The notes: generated by a model from the letters alone, not told the origin. Counted from the stretch's first letter, positions 40,781 to 49,665 are shown. The stretch: DNA of 64,000 nucleotides from Streptomyces formicae (GCF_002556545.1 NZ_CP022685.1:5062001-5126000); one strand, 5' to 3'. Numbers and translations: made by a program.

Positions 40781-41656
40781 ATGGCAAATGGGCAGTGGTA
40801 TCCCCCGGAGTGGCCCGACCGCATCCGCGCCCTGGCGAGCGGCGAGCTGATTCCGGCGACCCCTCGCCGGGCCGCGACCGTCATGCTGCTCAGGGGCAGT
40901 GCGGAGCGCGGCGCCCCTGAAGTACACATGCTGCGCAGACGCGCCTCCATGGCCTTCGCCGGAGGCGCGTACGCGTATCCGGGCGGCGGTGTCGACCCGC
41001 GCGACGACGACCGTCTGGTGCGCTGGGCGGGCCCCACGCGCGCGTCCTGGGCGGCCCGCCTCGGCGTCGACGGCGAGGCCGAGGCGCAGGCGATCGTGTG
41101 CGCGGCGGTCCGTGAGACGTACGAGGAGGCGGGCGTCCTGCTCGCGGGACCGACCCCGGACACCGTCGTCGGCGACACCACGGGCGACGACTGGGAGGCG
41201 GACCGCGAGGCGCTGGTGGCCCGCGACGTCTCCTTCGCCGAGTTCCTCGACCGCAGGGGCCTGGTCCTGCGCAGCGATCTGCTCGGCGCCTGGGCGCGCT
41301 GGATCACCCCCGAGTTCGAGCCCCGCCGCTACGACACGTTCTTCTTCGTGGCCGCGCTGCCCACCGGACAGCGCACGCGCAACGCCTCCACGGAGGCGGA
41401 CCGCACGGTCTGGATCCGCCCGACGGAGGCGGCCGCCCGCTACGACAAGGGCGAACTCCTGATGATGCCGCCCACGATCTCCACGTTGCGTGCCCTGAGC
41501 CCCCATCGGAGCCCGGCCGACGCGCTCGCGGCGGCTCCGGAGCAGGACATGACTCCCGTACTGGCACGCGCGCGCGTGGAGGACGGCGAGCTGGTCCTCT
41601 CCTGGCCGGGCCACGACGAGTTCACCAAACGGGTCTCTCCGGAGAGCGGCTCGTGA
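40781..41656 (+). CDS. NUDIX hydrolase
   Basis: A 291-residue NUDIX-fold protein. The N-terminal YAYPGGGVDPRD corresponds to the start of the NUDIX fold and the box follows as AAVRETYEEAGVLLAG (residues about 107-122), giving R-E-x-x-E-E-x-G-V. The insert between makes it similar to the human NUDT19/NUDT7-like group that hydrolyses CoA esters, so a CoA-type substrate is plausible. A distal segment near 220 (LLMMPPTISTLRALS) is seen in this subgroup. It precedes the MBL-fold gene by 100 bases in the same direction. Confidence 0.85.
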   Translation: MANGQWYPPEWPDRIRALASGELIPATPRRAATVMLLRGSAERGAPEVHMLRRRASMAFAGGAYAYPGGGVDPRDDDRLVRWAGPTRASWAARLGVDGEAEAQAIVCAAVRETYEEAGVLLAGPTPDTVVGDTTGDDWEADREALVARDVSFAEFLDRRGLVLRSDLLGAWARWITPEFEPRRYDTFFFVAALPTGQRTRNASTEADRTVWIRPTEAAARYDKGELLMMPPTISTLRALSPHRSPADALAAAPEQDMTPVLARARVEDGELVLSWPGHDEFTKRVSPESGS

Positions 41657-41756
41657 GGAACACCGGCCACCCCGCCCCTGCCCCCGCCCTCGCCCTCGCA
41701 GCCGTGGCTCCGCCCGCGATCCGCCGAAGCGCACCCCCGACGGGAGACACCCCTTC

Positions 41757-42587
41757 ATGACCGAAGCCGCCGCCCTCCCCGGCCAGCCCCGTGGCGGAGT
41801 CCTCAGCGGCCCCGCCACCGACCGCGCCGTCAACGTGCTCGCGCCCAACGCCTCCGCGATGACCCTGGACGGCACCAACACCTGGATCGTCGCCGAGCCG
41901 GACTCGCCCCTGGCGGTCGTCATCGACCCCGGGCCACTGGACGACGCCCACCTGAGCCGGGTCGTCGAGACCGCCGAGAAGGCCGGGAAGCGCGTCGCGC
42001 TGACGCTCCTGACCCACGGTCACCCGGACCACGCGGAGGGCGCCGCCCGCTTCGCCGAACTGACCCGTACGCACGTGCGGGCCCTCGACCCCGCCCTGCG
42101 CCTGGGCGACGAGGGCCTGGCCGCCGGTGACGTGATCACCACGGGCGGCCTGGAGATGCGCGTGGTCCCCACGCCGGGCCACACCGCGGACTCGCTCTGC
42201 TTCCATCTCCCCGCCGACAGGGCGGTCCTGACGGGTGACACGGTGCTCGGCCGCGGCACGACGGTCGTGGCGCACCCTGACGGCCGTCTGGGCGACTATC
42301 TGGACTCGCTGCGCCGTCTGAGGTCACTGACGGTCGACGACGGCGTCCACACCGTCCTGCCGGGCCACGGACCCGTGCTCGAAGACGCCCAGGGCGCCGT
42401 CGAGTTCTACCTCGCGCACCGCGCCCACCGGCTGGCCCAGGTGGAGACGGCCGTGGAGAACGGCCATACGGCCCCCTCCGACGTCGTCGCGCACGTGTAC
42501 GCCGACGTGGACCGCTCCCTGTGGCCCGCCGCCGAGCTCTCCGTACGCGCGCAGCTGGAGTACCTCCGGGAGCATGGCTTGATCTAG
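41757..42587 (+). CDS. MBL-fold metallo-hydrolase
   Basis: A 276-residue metallo-beta-lactamase-fold protein. The zinc motif is THGHPDHAEGAARF (H-x-H-x-D-H), further ligands in VVPTPGHTADSLCFHLP and VLTGDTVLGRGTT, and a C-terminal His in VLPGHGPVLEDAQ. This order, including GDTVLG and a C-terminal winged segment, matches LACTB2-like enzymes, which act as endoribonucleases or thioesterases; the substrate here is unknown. It is transcribed with the NUDIX gene before it. In the S. coelicolor arrangement these two sit between RidA and crp as I recall. Confidence 0.88.
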   Translation: MTEAAALPGQPRGGVLSGPATDRAVNVLAPNASAMTLDGTNTWIVAEPDSPLAVVIDPGPLDDAHLSRVVETAEKAGKRVALTLLTHGHPDHAEGAARFAELTRTHVRALDPALRLGDEGLAAGDVITTGGLEMRVVPTPGHTADSLCFHLPADRAVLTGDTVLGRGTTVVAHPDGRLGDYLDSLRRLRSLTVDDGVHTVLPGHGPVLEDAQGAVEFYLAHRAHRLAQVETAVENGHTAPSDVVAHVYADVDRSLWPAAELSVRAQLEYLREHGLI

Positions 42588-42615
42588 CCGCCTCCGGTCC
42601 TACTGGCTTACTGGC

Positions 42616-43467
42616 CTACTGGCCGAACCGGTCGTTCCTGCCGCCCTCGCGGGGCGTCTTGGTGCCGTGGACTGAGGCGTACTCGGCGGCCAGCCAGGGC
42701 CCGAGCTCCTCGGTGTACGAGGCGAGGACGGCCCGGTCCGCGACGGGCTCGTACGCGAGGGCCGCGGCGTCCCGCAGCCGCCCGCCCCACTCGGGGTAGT
42801 ACTGCGCGAACACCTCGGCCATCTCGGTCAGATCGCTGCTCCAGCCGTTCCACCGCGGCATGACGAGCGTGCAGGCGGTGCGGACGAGGTGGCGTGCGAA
42901 GGACCGGCAGAGCGCGCGCAGCTCGTCGTCGTCCGCCGCGGCCGCGACCCGCTCGCGCCAGCGGGGCAGGAAGAGCGCCAGATCGCCGTTGGTCTCGCGG
43001 GCGAGCAGGCTGTCGGGCCGGTAGCGCGGCAGGAACTCGGCCAGGTCCTCGCCGAGCAGCGGCGTGCAGAGGCAGGCGACGAACCAGCCGAGGTCGTACG
43101 TCTCCGCCTCGCTCAGCAGCCGCTGCCTGCTCTCCAGGAGGGCGCCGACCCCGTCGATCTGCTCGAACTCCTCGTCGAGGGCGGCCCCGAGGGCTTCGAC
43201 TTCGGCCCGGTCGGCGTCCGTCGGCTCCTCGCGCAGGGCGATCAGCAGATCGAGGTCGGAACGGCCGGGCCGCGCGGTGCCGCGCGGGATCGAGCCGTAG
43301 AGGTAGGCGCTGTCGAGGCGCGTCCCGAACACCGCGAGCACCCGGTCGCGCGCGGCGGCGACGACCGGCCGGAACTCCGCCTGCACCTGCCCGAGAGAGC
43401 CCTCCCGCGCGATGTAGCCCTGCGGATCGAGCCCGGGACCGTGTCCGGTGACGGCACTGGTGTTCAT
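42616..43467 (-). CDS. nucleotidyltransferase-domain protein
   Basis: A 283-residue protein with a pol-beta type nucleotidyltransferase core: YLYGSIPRGTARPGRSDLDLLIAL (about 54-77), carrying G-S-x10-D-x-D, where two aspartates bind metal. C-terminal 170 residues are helical with DLGWFVACLC and LVMPRWNGW. Similar proteins are antibiotic adenylyltransferases or toxins/antitoxins; here no partner gene is present. The ATG at 43467 has no strong ribosome site. A 9-base tandem repeat lies upstream, between it and crp. Confidence 0.78.
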   Translation of the reverse strand: MNTSAVTGHGPGLDPQGYIAREGSLGQVQAEFRPVVAAARDRVLAVFGTRLDSAYLYGSIPRGTARPGRSDLDLLIALREEPTDADRAEVEALGAALDEEFEQIDGVGALLESRQRLLSEAETYDLGWFVACLCTPLLGEDLAEFLPRYRPDSLLARETNGDLALFLPRWRERVAAAADDDELRALCRSFARHLVRTACTLVMPRWNGWSSDLTEMAEVFAQYYPEWGGRLRDAAALAYEPVADRAVLASYTEELGPWLAAEYASVHGTKTPREGGRNDRFGQ

Positions 43468-43522
43468 GGGTCAACTGTGCAGCGAGTCAGGGGCTAAATC
43501 ACGCCAATTCGCCACACTGGGT

Positions 43523-43566
43523 GTGCCGCATGTGCCGCATGTGCCGCATGTGCCGCATGTGCCGCT
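43523..43566. repeat. 9-bp tandem repeat GTGCCGCAT, four copies plus a partial
   Basis: Exact units start at 43523, 43532, 43541 and 43550; a truncated fifth (GTGCCGC) begins at 43559. The array lies between the nucleotidyltransferase gene and the crp terminator. Copy number may vary between strains. Confidence 0.9.
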
Positions 43567-43583
43567 CTGCGGCTCGTGAACGC

Positions 43584-43621
43584 GACTGGGCCCCGCCTCA
43601 AGCTTGAGGCGGGGCCCAGTC
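43584..43621. terminator. 38-bp perfect palindrome, crp terminator
   Basis: Two 19-base arms meet without a spacer at CAAG|CTTG (centre 43602/43603), just 18 bases after the crp stop at 43639 on the minus strand. It has no U-tract. Confidence 0.8.
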
Positions 43622-43638
43622 ACGTATGCGTTGGCGTG

Positions 43639-44313
43639 TCAGCGCGAGCGCTTGGCGAGTCGCTCCACGTCCAGGAGGATCACCGCGCGGGCCTCCAGCC
43701 GCAGCCAGCCACGCCCGGCGAAGTCCGCGAGCGCCTTGTTGACCGTCTCGCGGGAGGCGCCGACCAGCTGGGCGAGCTCTTCCTGCGTGAGGTCGTGCAC
43801 GACGTGGATGCCCTCCTCGGACTGCACGCCGAAGCGGCGCGACAGGTCGAGGAGCGCGCGGGCCACTCGGCCAGGCACGTCGGAGAAGACCAGGTCGGAC
43901 ATCTGGTCGTTGGTCTTGCGCAGGCGCCGGGCGACGGCGCGCAGCAGCGCGGAAGCCACCTCGGGGCGTGCGTTCAGCCAGGGCTGGAGGTCGCCGTGGC
44001 CGAGGCCGAGCAGCTTGACCTCGGTGAGGGCGGACGCCGTGGCCGTGCGCGGGCCCGGGTCGAAGAGCGAGAGCTCGCCGATGAGCTCGCCGGGGCCGAG
44101 CACCGCGAGCATGTTCTCGCGGCCGTCGGGTGAGGTGCGGTGAAGCTTCACCTTGCCCTCGGTGACCACGTAGAGGCGGTCTCCGGGGTCTCCCTCATGG
44201 AAAAGGGCGTCTCCGCGCGCGAGCGTCACCTCACTCATGGAGCCGCGAAGCTCCGCGGCCTGCTCGTCATCGAGCGCCGCGAAGAGCGGGGCGCGCCGCA
44301 GAACGTCGTCCAC
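43639..44313 (-). CDS. crp: cAMP receptor protein Crp
   Basis: A 224-residue CRP/FNR family regulator. The cyclic-nucleotide domain has ALFHEGDPGDRLYVVTEGKVKLHR and GELIGELSLFDPGPRTATASA (phosphate-binding cassette GE-x-x-x-x-x-x-x-x-x-RTA-S). The long dimer helix and C-terminal wHTH include LTQEELAQLVGASRETVNKALADF (recognition helix about 180-198). Sequence and neighbours (nth, wblA region) match S. coelicolor Crp (SCO3571), which controls germination and antibiotic genes. A site of the form GTG-N6-GNCAC lies 65 bases upstream, so self-regulation is likely. It is divergent from nth. Confidence 0.95.
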   Translation of the reverse strand: MDDVLRRAPLFAALDDEQAAELRGSMSEVTLARGDALFHEGDPGDRLYVVTEGKVKLHRTSPDGRENMLAVLGPGELIGELSLFDPGPRTATASALTEVKLLGLGHGDLQPWLNARPEVASALLRAVARRLRKTNDQMSDLVFSDVPGRVARALLDLSRRFGVQSEEGIHVVHDLTQEELAQLVGASRETVNKALADFAGRGWLRLEARAVILLDVERLAKRSR

Positions 44314-44377
44314 GAGTTCTCTCCTTGTCGACCTGCATCAGGGGACCGGTCCCCATTTTGCCGGACGGTGCAAAACA

Positions 44378-44391
44378 GTGTGATCAGTCAC
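44378..44391. promoter_or_regulatory. Crp-type binding site upstream of crp
   Basis: GTGTGATCAGTCAC matches the Streptomyces Crp consensus GTG-N6-GNCAC exactly, and nearly the E. coli form TGTGA-N-TCACA. It is 65 bases upstream of crp and 104 bases before nth, a promoter position for either. Confidence 0.65.
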
Positions 44392-44494
44392 AAGGATGCC
44401 GCACCGGCGCGGCAAGCTGTGCGGGAGGGGGCCAATTGGGGGCCGATCCATGGGGTCAAGTACGGATGTCAGTGTGGGGCCCTAGGCTGGCCGG

Positions 44495-45682
44495 GTGTCC
44501 AAAAAGCCGGTGAGAGCACAGGCCGAGGGGGCTGAGATGGCGGCCGCGTCCCATGATTCCGCTGTGGGCGAACATGCGTCCAGCGCGCCCGGCAAAGCGA
44601 CAAATCGGACAGCCCTCGGACGATCTAAGGCACTCACGGTGAAGAAGACGACGCCAGCGAAGAAGACGGCGGCGGCCCCGGCGAAGAAGTCCGCGACCTC
44701 CGCGAAGAAGACGGCAGCCAAGAAATCGGCAGCTACGAAGGCGGCAGCCACGAAGGCGGTCGTCAAGAAGGCGGCGGTCACGAAGGCGGCAGCCACGAAG
44801 GCGGTAGCCAAGAAGACGGCGGTCACGAAGGCGGCAGCCAAAAAAACCGCCACCGCGAAGCCCGCCCCCACGAAGCCCGCCCCCACGAAGCCCCCCACCA
44901 AGAAGCCCCCCACCAAGCCCGAGTCCCACACCGCCCTGGTCCGCCGTGCCCGCCGGATCAACCGCGAGCTCGCCGAGGTCTATTCGTACGCCCACCCGGA
45001 GCTGGACTTCGAGAACCCCTTCGAGCTCCTGGTGGCCACGGTCCTCTCCGCGCAGACCACCGACCTGCGCGTGAACCAGACGACGCCGCGCCTGTTCGCC
45101 GCGTACCCGACTCCGGAGGACCTGGCCGCCGCCGTCCCCGAGGAGGTCGAGGAGCTCATCAGGCCGACCGGCTTCTTCCGGGCCAAGACCAAGTCGATCA
45201 TGGGCCTGTCGAAGGCCCTGCGGGACGACTTCGGGGGAGAGGTCCCCGGCCGCGTGGAGGACCTCGTCAAGCTCCCCGGCGTGGGCCGCAAGACCGCCTT
45301 CGTCGTCCTCGGCAACGCCTTCGGAGTCCCCGGCATCACCGTGGACACCCACTTCGGACGGCTGGTGCGCCGTTGGAAGTGGACCGAGGAGACGGACCCG
45401 GAGAAGGTGGAGACGGCCGTCGCCGCGCTCTTCCCGAAGAGCGAGTGGACGATGCTCTCGCACCGCGTGATCTTCCACGGCCGCCGCATCTGCCACTCCC
45501 GCAAGCCCGCCTGCGGCGCCTGCCCGATCGCCGAGCTCTGCCCGTCGTACGGAGAGGGCGAGACCGACCCGGAGAAGGCGAAGAAGCTCCTGAAGTACGA
45601 GATGGGCGGGCTGCCCGGCCAGCGCCTCAAGCCGCCGCCGGACTACCCGGGAAGGCCCGCGCCGCCGCTGGCCGAGGGGTGA
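44495..45682 (+). CDS. nth: endonuclease III with histone-H1-like Lys/Ala tail
   Basis: A 395-residue protein made of two parts. Residues about 45-140 are a Lys/Ala/Thr/Pro repeat (units like [23 protein letters not shown], ending [12 protein letters not shown]) as in histone H1 and HctB-like proteins. From about 144 a complete endonuclease III follows: [12 protein letters not shown], helix-hairpin-helix LPGVGRKTA (260-268, catalytic Lys near 266), TVDTH with catalytic Asp 284, and the 4Fe-4S loop C333-x6-C340-x2-C343-x5-C349. It excises oxidised pyrimidines. The tail should bind DNA nonspecifically. GTG 44495 is the longest start; ATG 44537 has GAGGGG before it. Confidence 0.92.
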   Translation: MSKKPVRAQAEGAEMAAASHDSAVGEHASSAPGKATNRTALGRSKALTVKKTTPAKKTAAAPAKKSATSAKKTAAKKSAATKAAATKAVVKKAAVTKAAATKAVAKKTAVTKAAAKKTATAKPAPTKPAPTKPPTKKPPTKPESHTALVRRARRINRELAEVYSYAHPELDFENPFELLVATVLSAQTTDLRVNQTTPRLFAAYPTPEDLAAAVPEEVEELIRPTGFFRAKTKSIMGLSKALRDDFGGEVPGRVEDLVKLPGVGRKTAFVVLGNAFGVPGITVDTHFGRLVRRWKWTEETDPEKVETAVAALFPKSEWTMLSHRVIFHGRRICHSRKPACGACPIAELCPSYGEGETDPEKAKKLLKYEMGGLPGQRLKPPPDYPGRPAPPLAEG

Positions 45683-45746
45683 CATCGGGGCAGGGCGGAA
45701 CGAACCGAGGGGCCAAGAGCGTTCTCCACGACGGACGGGGGTGCCG

Positions 45747-46505
45747 ATGACGCACGCGAGCGAGAAGACCAGCGGTACGCACAGCGGGACGAACCACATG
45801 AGCAGCGGTTGCGAAGAGGCCGACAGAGGCCGCGCCGGGGACGGACTCCTGAGCACCGCGGGCCTGCCCCCGTGGCTGGACCCGGTCGTCCGCGCCACCG
45901 AGACCATCGAGCCGCACCAGCTGAGCCGCTTCCTGCCCCCGGAGAGCGGCGCCGGACGCCAGTCCGCCGTGCTCGTCCTCTTCGGAGAGGGCGCCAAGGG
46001 CCCCGAGCTGCTCCTGATGGAGCGCGCGGGCTCCCTCCGCTCGCATGCGGGACAGCCCTCCTTCCCCGGCGGCGCCCTCGACCCCGAGGACGGCGACCCG
46101 CGCGCGGAGGGACCGCTGCGCGCGGCTCTGCGCGAGGCCGAGGAGGAGACGGGCCTCGACCCCCGGGGCGTCCAGCTCTTCGCCGAGCTGCCCCGCCTCT
46201 TCATCCCCGTGAGCGACTTCGTCGTCACGCCCGTGCTCGGCTGGTGGCGCTCCCCGAGCCCGGTGGGCGTCGTCGACCCGAACGAGACGGCCCGTGTCTT
46301 CACGGTCCCCGTGGCCGATCTCACGGATCCGGCGAACCGCGTGACATCGGTCCACCCGAGGGGCCACCACGGCCCCGCCTTCCTCGTCGAGTCCGCTCTG
46401 GTCTGGGGTTTCACGGCCGGTGTGATCGATAGACTCCTGCACTTCGCGGGCTGGGAGCGCCCCTGGGACCGCAGCAGGCAGGTCCCGCTCGACTGGCGCG
46501 CATGA
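45747..46505 (+). CDS. NUDIX CoA pyrophosphatase
   Basis: A 252-residue protein with the CoA pyrophosphatase type of NUDIX fold: AVLVLFGEGAKGPELLLMERAGSLRSHAGQPSFPGGALD (the UPF0035 LLxxRxxxLxxHxGQxxFPGG motif), then the NUDIX box ALREAEEETGLDPRGV (R-E-x-x-E-E-x-G). It hydrolyses CoA to phosphopantetheine and ADP. The first 45 residues are low-complexity (KTSGTHSGTNHMSSG), and the start is chosen at ATG 45747 over a GTG two codons earlier by a run of G five bases before. It follows nth by 64 bases. Confidence 0.88.
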   Translation: MTHASEKTSGTHSGTNHMSSGCEEADRGRAGDGLLSTAGLPPWLDPVVRATETIEPHQLSRFLPPESGAGRQSAVLVLFGEGAKGPELLLMERAGSLRSHAGQPSFPGGALDPEDGDPRAEGPLRAALREAEEETGLDPRGVQLFAELPRLFIPVSDFVVTPVLGWWRSPSPVGVVDPNETARVFTVPVADLTDPANRVTSVHPRGHHGPAFLVESALVWGFTAGVIDRLLHFAGWERPWDRSRQVPLDWRA

Positions 46506-46554
46506 CAAGGTTGCGGGAAGTTGGCGGCCGCGATGCGAGGCGAGGATTGAATCG

Positions 46555-47760
46555 GTGAACGTGCTGGACGTCCTGCTGCTGCTCGCAGCCGTGTGGTTCG
46601 CGGTCGTGGGCTATCGCCAGGGCTTCGTGGTCGGCATCCTCTCGGTGATCGGATTCCTCGGCGGCGGCCTCGTCGCCGTCTATCTGCTGCCGATCGTCTG
46701 GGACGCGCTCACGGACGACGACGCGGCAGCGGTGGGGACGACCGCGGCGGTGGTGGCCGTCGTCATCGTGATCGTCTGCGCCTCGATCGGCCAGGCATTC
46801 ACCACCCACCTCGGCAACAAGCTGCGCAGATACATCACCTGGCAGCCCGCCCGCGCCCTGGACGCCACGGGCGGCGCTCTGGTGAACGTGGTGGCGATGC
46901 TCCTGGTCGCCTGGCTGATCGGCTCGGCCCTCGCGGGCACGACGCTGCCGACGCTCGGCAAGGAAGTGCGCAACTCGAAGGTCCTGCTGGGTGTTTCGCG
47001 CGCGCTGCCTGGCCAGGCGGACACCTGGTTCAACGACTTCTCCTCGGTCCTCGCGCAGAACGGCTTCCCGCAGGTCTTCAGCCCGTTCTCGAACGAGCCC
47101 ATCAAGGACGTCCAGCCGCCGGACCCCAAGCTCGCCAAGAGCAAGGTCGCCACGACCGCCAAGCGCTCCATCGTGAAGGTCCGCGGTGAGGCCCGCGGCT
47201 GCGGCAAGGTCCTCGAAGGCACCGGCTTCGTCTTCGCGGACCGCCGCGTGATGACGAACGCGCACGTGGTCGGCGGCGTGGACGAGCCGACCGTCCAGAT
47301 AGGCGATACGGGCCAGACGTACGACGCGAAGGTCGTCCTCTACGACTGGGAGCGCGACATCGCCGTACTGGACGTGCCCACGCTGAAGGCACCGCCCCTG
47401 CAGTTCACGTCCAAGGACGCGACCAGCGGCGCGGGAGCCATCGTCGCGGGCTTCCCCGAGGACGGCCCCTACGACGTCCGCCCCGCGCGCGTGCGCGGTC
47501 GCATCACGGCCAAGGGCCCGGACATCTACCACCGGGGCACCGTGCGCCGCGACGTGTACTCGCTCTACGCGACCGTCCGCCAGGGCAACTCGGGCGGCCC
47601 GCTGCTCACGCCCGACGGCAAGGTCTACGGCGTGGTCTTCGCGAAGTCCCTCGACGACCCGGACACGGGGTACGCGCTGACGGCGGACGAGGTCCGCGGG
47701 GACATCGAGCGGGGCCGCACCGCCAACCAGGAGGTCGACAGCCAGGGCTGCGCGCTCTAG
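46555..47760 (+). CDS. marP: MarP-type membrane serine protease
   Basis: A 401-residue protein combining a CvpA-like membrane domain (four helices in residues 1-130: VLLLLAAVWFAVVGYRQG, LSVIGFLGGGLVAVYLLP, AAVVAVVIVIVCASIG, LVNVVAMLLVAWLIG) with a trypsin-like protease: TNAHVVG (His near 237), WERDIAVL (Asp), and VRQGNSGGPLL (Ser). This is MarP, the periplasmic acid-stress protease of mycobacteria. Two cysteines (RGCGKVL and DSQGCAL) may form a disulphide. GTG start. It is 49 bases after the CoA pyrophosphatase. Confidence 0.92.
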   Translation: MNVLDVLLLLAAVWFAVVGYRQGFVVGILSVIGFLGGGLVAVYLLPIVWDALTDDDAAAVGTTAAVVAVVIVIVCASIGQAFTTHLGNKLRRYITWQPARALDATGGALVNVVAMLLVAWLIGSALAGTTLPTLGKEVRNSKVLLGVSRALPGQADTWFNDFSSVLAQNGFPQVFSPFSNEPIKDVQPPDPKLAKSKVATTAKRSIVKVRGEARGCGKVLEGTGFVFADRRVMTNAHVVGGVDEPTVQIGDTGQTYDAKVVLYDWERDIAVLDVPTLKAPPLQFTSKDATSGAGAIVAGFPEDGPYDVRPARVRGRITAKGPDIYHRGTVRRDVYSLYATVRQGNSGGPLLTPDGKVYGVVFAKSLDDPDTGYALTADEVRGDIERGRTANQEVDSQGCAL

Positions 47761-48158
47761 CGGAGTCCTGGCGGGCCCGGCCGACGGCCGGTACGGGTCG
47801 TCGGCCGGTCCTGGCTGACGGGGAGCGGGTCAGTCGCGCGTGTGCCGCAGCCGCGCGGAGACCCAGCGGGCCCTCCTGCGGAGGATGCGGGGAATGCCCA
47901 TGCCTTCTTGAGGCAGACCTGCTCGCGGGGGCCCGTGATGGCCCGGATCCTGTGGCCCGCCCCTCTCGTGGCTGTTCAGCGCTGTGGCCGAGCGGCGATT
48001 GCGTGCTACGTCACTGTAGTCGTGCGTCCAGCCCATACCCCGACGTGTGCCCGTGCCTCATGGTCGGTAACCGCGCACAGGGGCCCCAATTGGCCTATGC
48101 GTCAGGCAATTGGCGTTCGTAGGACAGGTGTTCCTATGGGTGGCCGTCGGAAGAGCGG
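47761..48158. other. about 400 bases between marP and a hydrolase, no firm gene
   Basis: No frame shows both codon bias and a ribosome site. A very short minus-strand frame ending at 47830 (MGIPRILRRRARWVSARLRHTRD cut here, 23 codons from 47901) follows AAGAAGG and could be a tiny basic peptide, but I would not call it. Confidence 0.4.
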
Positions 48159-49100
48159 CTAACGGTCCGGCTCGGGGTCCTTCAGCCAGTTCACCAGCTC
48201 CGTGGAGAACGCCACCGGGTCCTCCTCGTGCGGAAAGTGCCCGAGGCCGTCGAACAGGCGCCAGCGGTAAGGGGCTTCGACGTACTCGCCGGACCCCGCC
48301 GCGCTCCTCGTACGCATCACGGGATCGAGCGACCCGTGCAGATGCAGCGTCGGCACCCGCACCGGGCGCTTCATGCGGCGGTTGAACTGGATTCCGTCGG
48401 GCCGGGCCATCGACCGCACCATCCAGCGGTACGGCTCGATCGAACAGTGGGCCGTCGAGGGGATGCACATGGCCCGCCGGTAGGTGTCCACCGTCTCGTC
48501 GTCCGGCAGCCGGGGCCCTGACCAGTCGCGGACCAGACGGCCCACCAGGGCGCCGTCGTCGGCGACCAGTTGACGCTCGGGCAGCCACGGGCGCTGGAAG
48601 CCCCAGACGTACGACCCGGCGGCGGTCTGCCTGCGGTCGGAGAGCATCGCCGAGCGCCAGCGCCGCGGGTGCGGCATCGAGGAGACGGCGAGGCGGCGCA
48701 CCAGCTTTGGCCGCATCACGGCCGCCGTCCAGGCGAGGTATCCGCCCAGGTCGTGGCCGACGAGCGCGGCGTCGGGCTCACCGAGGGACCGTACGACGCC
48801 CGTGATGTCGAGCGCGAGGTTCGCCGGGTCGTAGCCGCGCGGGGTGCGGTCGCTGCCGCCCACGCCCCGCAGGTCCATCGCGACGGCCCGGAAGCCCGCG
48901 TCGGCGAGCGCCACCAGCTGGTGCCGCCAGCTCCACCAGAACTGCGGGAAGCCGTGCAGGAGGAGGACCAGCGGCCCGTCCCCCATCTCGGCGATGTGGA
49001 AGCGCGCTCCGTTGGCCGCCACGTCCCGGTGGGTCCAGGGCCCCTCGACGCGTACGACCGAGGCGGGCGGTTGGGCCGGATGGGCGGCAGGGTCCGTCAT
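48159..49100 (-). CDS. alpha/beta hydrolase, epoxide-hydrolase-like
   Basis: A 313-residue alpha/beta hydrolase. The oxyanion motif LLLHGFPQFWWSWRHQLVAL (HGFPxxxxxW) and the nucleophile elbow ALVGHDLGGYLAWTAAV with Asp (D, not Ser) are the epoxide hydrolase signature. A cap Tyr (YRRAMC, PYRWMV) and final DGLGHFPHEEDPV with catalytic His are present, Asp in LHGSLDPVM. It likely converts epoxides to diols. It overlaps the downstream holin-like gene by four bases (ATGA), both in the same direction. Confidence 0.9.
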   Translation of the reverse strand: MTDPAAHPAQPPASVVRVEGPWTHRDVAANGARFHIAEMGDGPLVLLLHGFPQFWWSWRHQLVALADAGFRAVAMDLRGVGGSDRTPRGYDPANLALDITGVVRSLGEPDAALVGHDLGGYLAWTAAVMRPKLVRRLAVSSMPHPRRWRSAMLSDRRQTAAGSYVWGFQRPWLPERQLVADDGALVGRLVRDWSGPRLPDDETVDTYRRAMCIPSTAHCSIEPYRWMVRSMARPDGIQFNRRMKRPVRVPTLHLHGSLDPVMRTRSAAGSGEYVEAPYRWRLFDGLGHFPHEEDPVAFSTELVNWLKDPEPDR

Positions 49101-49594
49101 GAGGACGAGCGTGCCACAGTCGCCCCCGTCTCACCGACTCGAACCTCGACGGCACTCGTGGGGCTCACCGCGCGGGGGTGCGGCTTGACGTTCCCCAGTA
49201 CGGCAGCCGTCTCCTTGGCCGAAGCGGCGACCTTCTGCGGGCCCTTGCCCTTCTTGGCCTTCTTCGCGAAGACGACGCCGATCAGCGCGAGCAGCCCGGC
49301 CACCAGCACGTTGGCGGCGAAGGAAAGGACGAAGCAGATCGCCATGTTCCATCCGCTCCAGGTGCGGATGCCGTAGGCGAGCGCGAAGCTCAGCATCGGC
49401 AGCGAGAAGATGAGGACCGCGCCCGCGGCGGCGAACGCGGCGCCGCCCACCGCACCGCGCTTGACGTCCTGCCGCAGCTGGGCCTTGGCCAGTGCGATCT
49501 CGTCGTGCACCAGCGCGGACATCTCGCCGGTCGCCGTGGCGACCAGTTGGCCGAGGCTGCGCTCGGCGCCGACGGGTCCGTCGGGTGAGCTCAT
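49097..49594 (-). CDS. Act_holin/phage holin superfamily membrane protein
   Basis: A 165-residue protein: a helical N-terminus (LGQLVATATGEMSALVHDEIALAKAQLRQDVKRGAVG), two membrane helices (AAFAAAGAVLIFSLPMLSFALAYGI and MAICFVLSFAANVLVAGLLALIGVVF), and a basic C-terminal tail. That is the phage holin family III/Act-holin-E pattern, widespread in actinobacteria chromosomes without prophage context, so the name does not imply lysis. GGGGAGA stands before the ATG at 49594. It lies between nhaA (upstream) and the epoxide-hydrolase-like gene (downstream) and is probably co-transcribed with the latter. Confidence 0.82.
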   Translation of the reverse strand: MSSPDGPVGAERSLGQLVATATGEMSALVHDEIALAKAQLRQDVKRGAVGGAAFAAAGAVLIFSLPMLSFALAYGIRTWSGWNMAICFVLSFAANVLVAGLLALIGVVFAKKAKKGKGPQKVAASAKETAAVLGNVKPHPRAVSPTSAVEVRVGETGATVARSSS

Positions 49595-49610
49595 CGCGTT
49601 CTCCCCTTTT

Positions 49611-49665
49611 TCTCTTCTGATCTCTTCTGAGACGTGTCTGCTCAGATCATGTCTGCTCAGATCAT
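49611..49665. repeat. two adjacent tandem duplications
   Basis: TCTCTTCTGA occurs twice in a row (49611-49630), and GTCTGCTCAGATCAT twice (49636-49665). They fill the gap between the holin-like gene and the nhaA stop. Confidence 0.85.

Noticed and set aside
44710..44925. Lys/Ala repeat of nth as a separate histone-like gene
   Set aside because: It is in frame with the Nth domain and has no stop between, so it is an N-terminal tail.
49097..49594. Prophage lysis gene from the holin-like annotation
   Set aside because: No phage genes lie nearby; this protein family is common in actinobacterial chromosomes.
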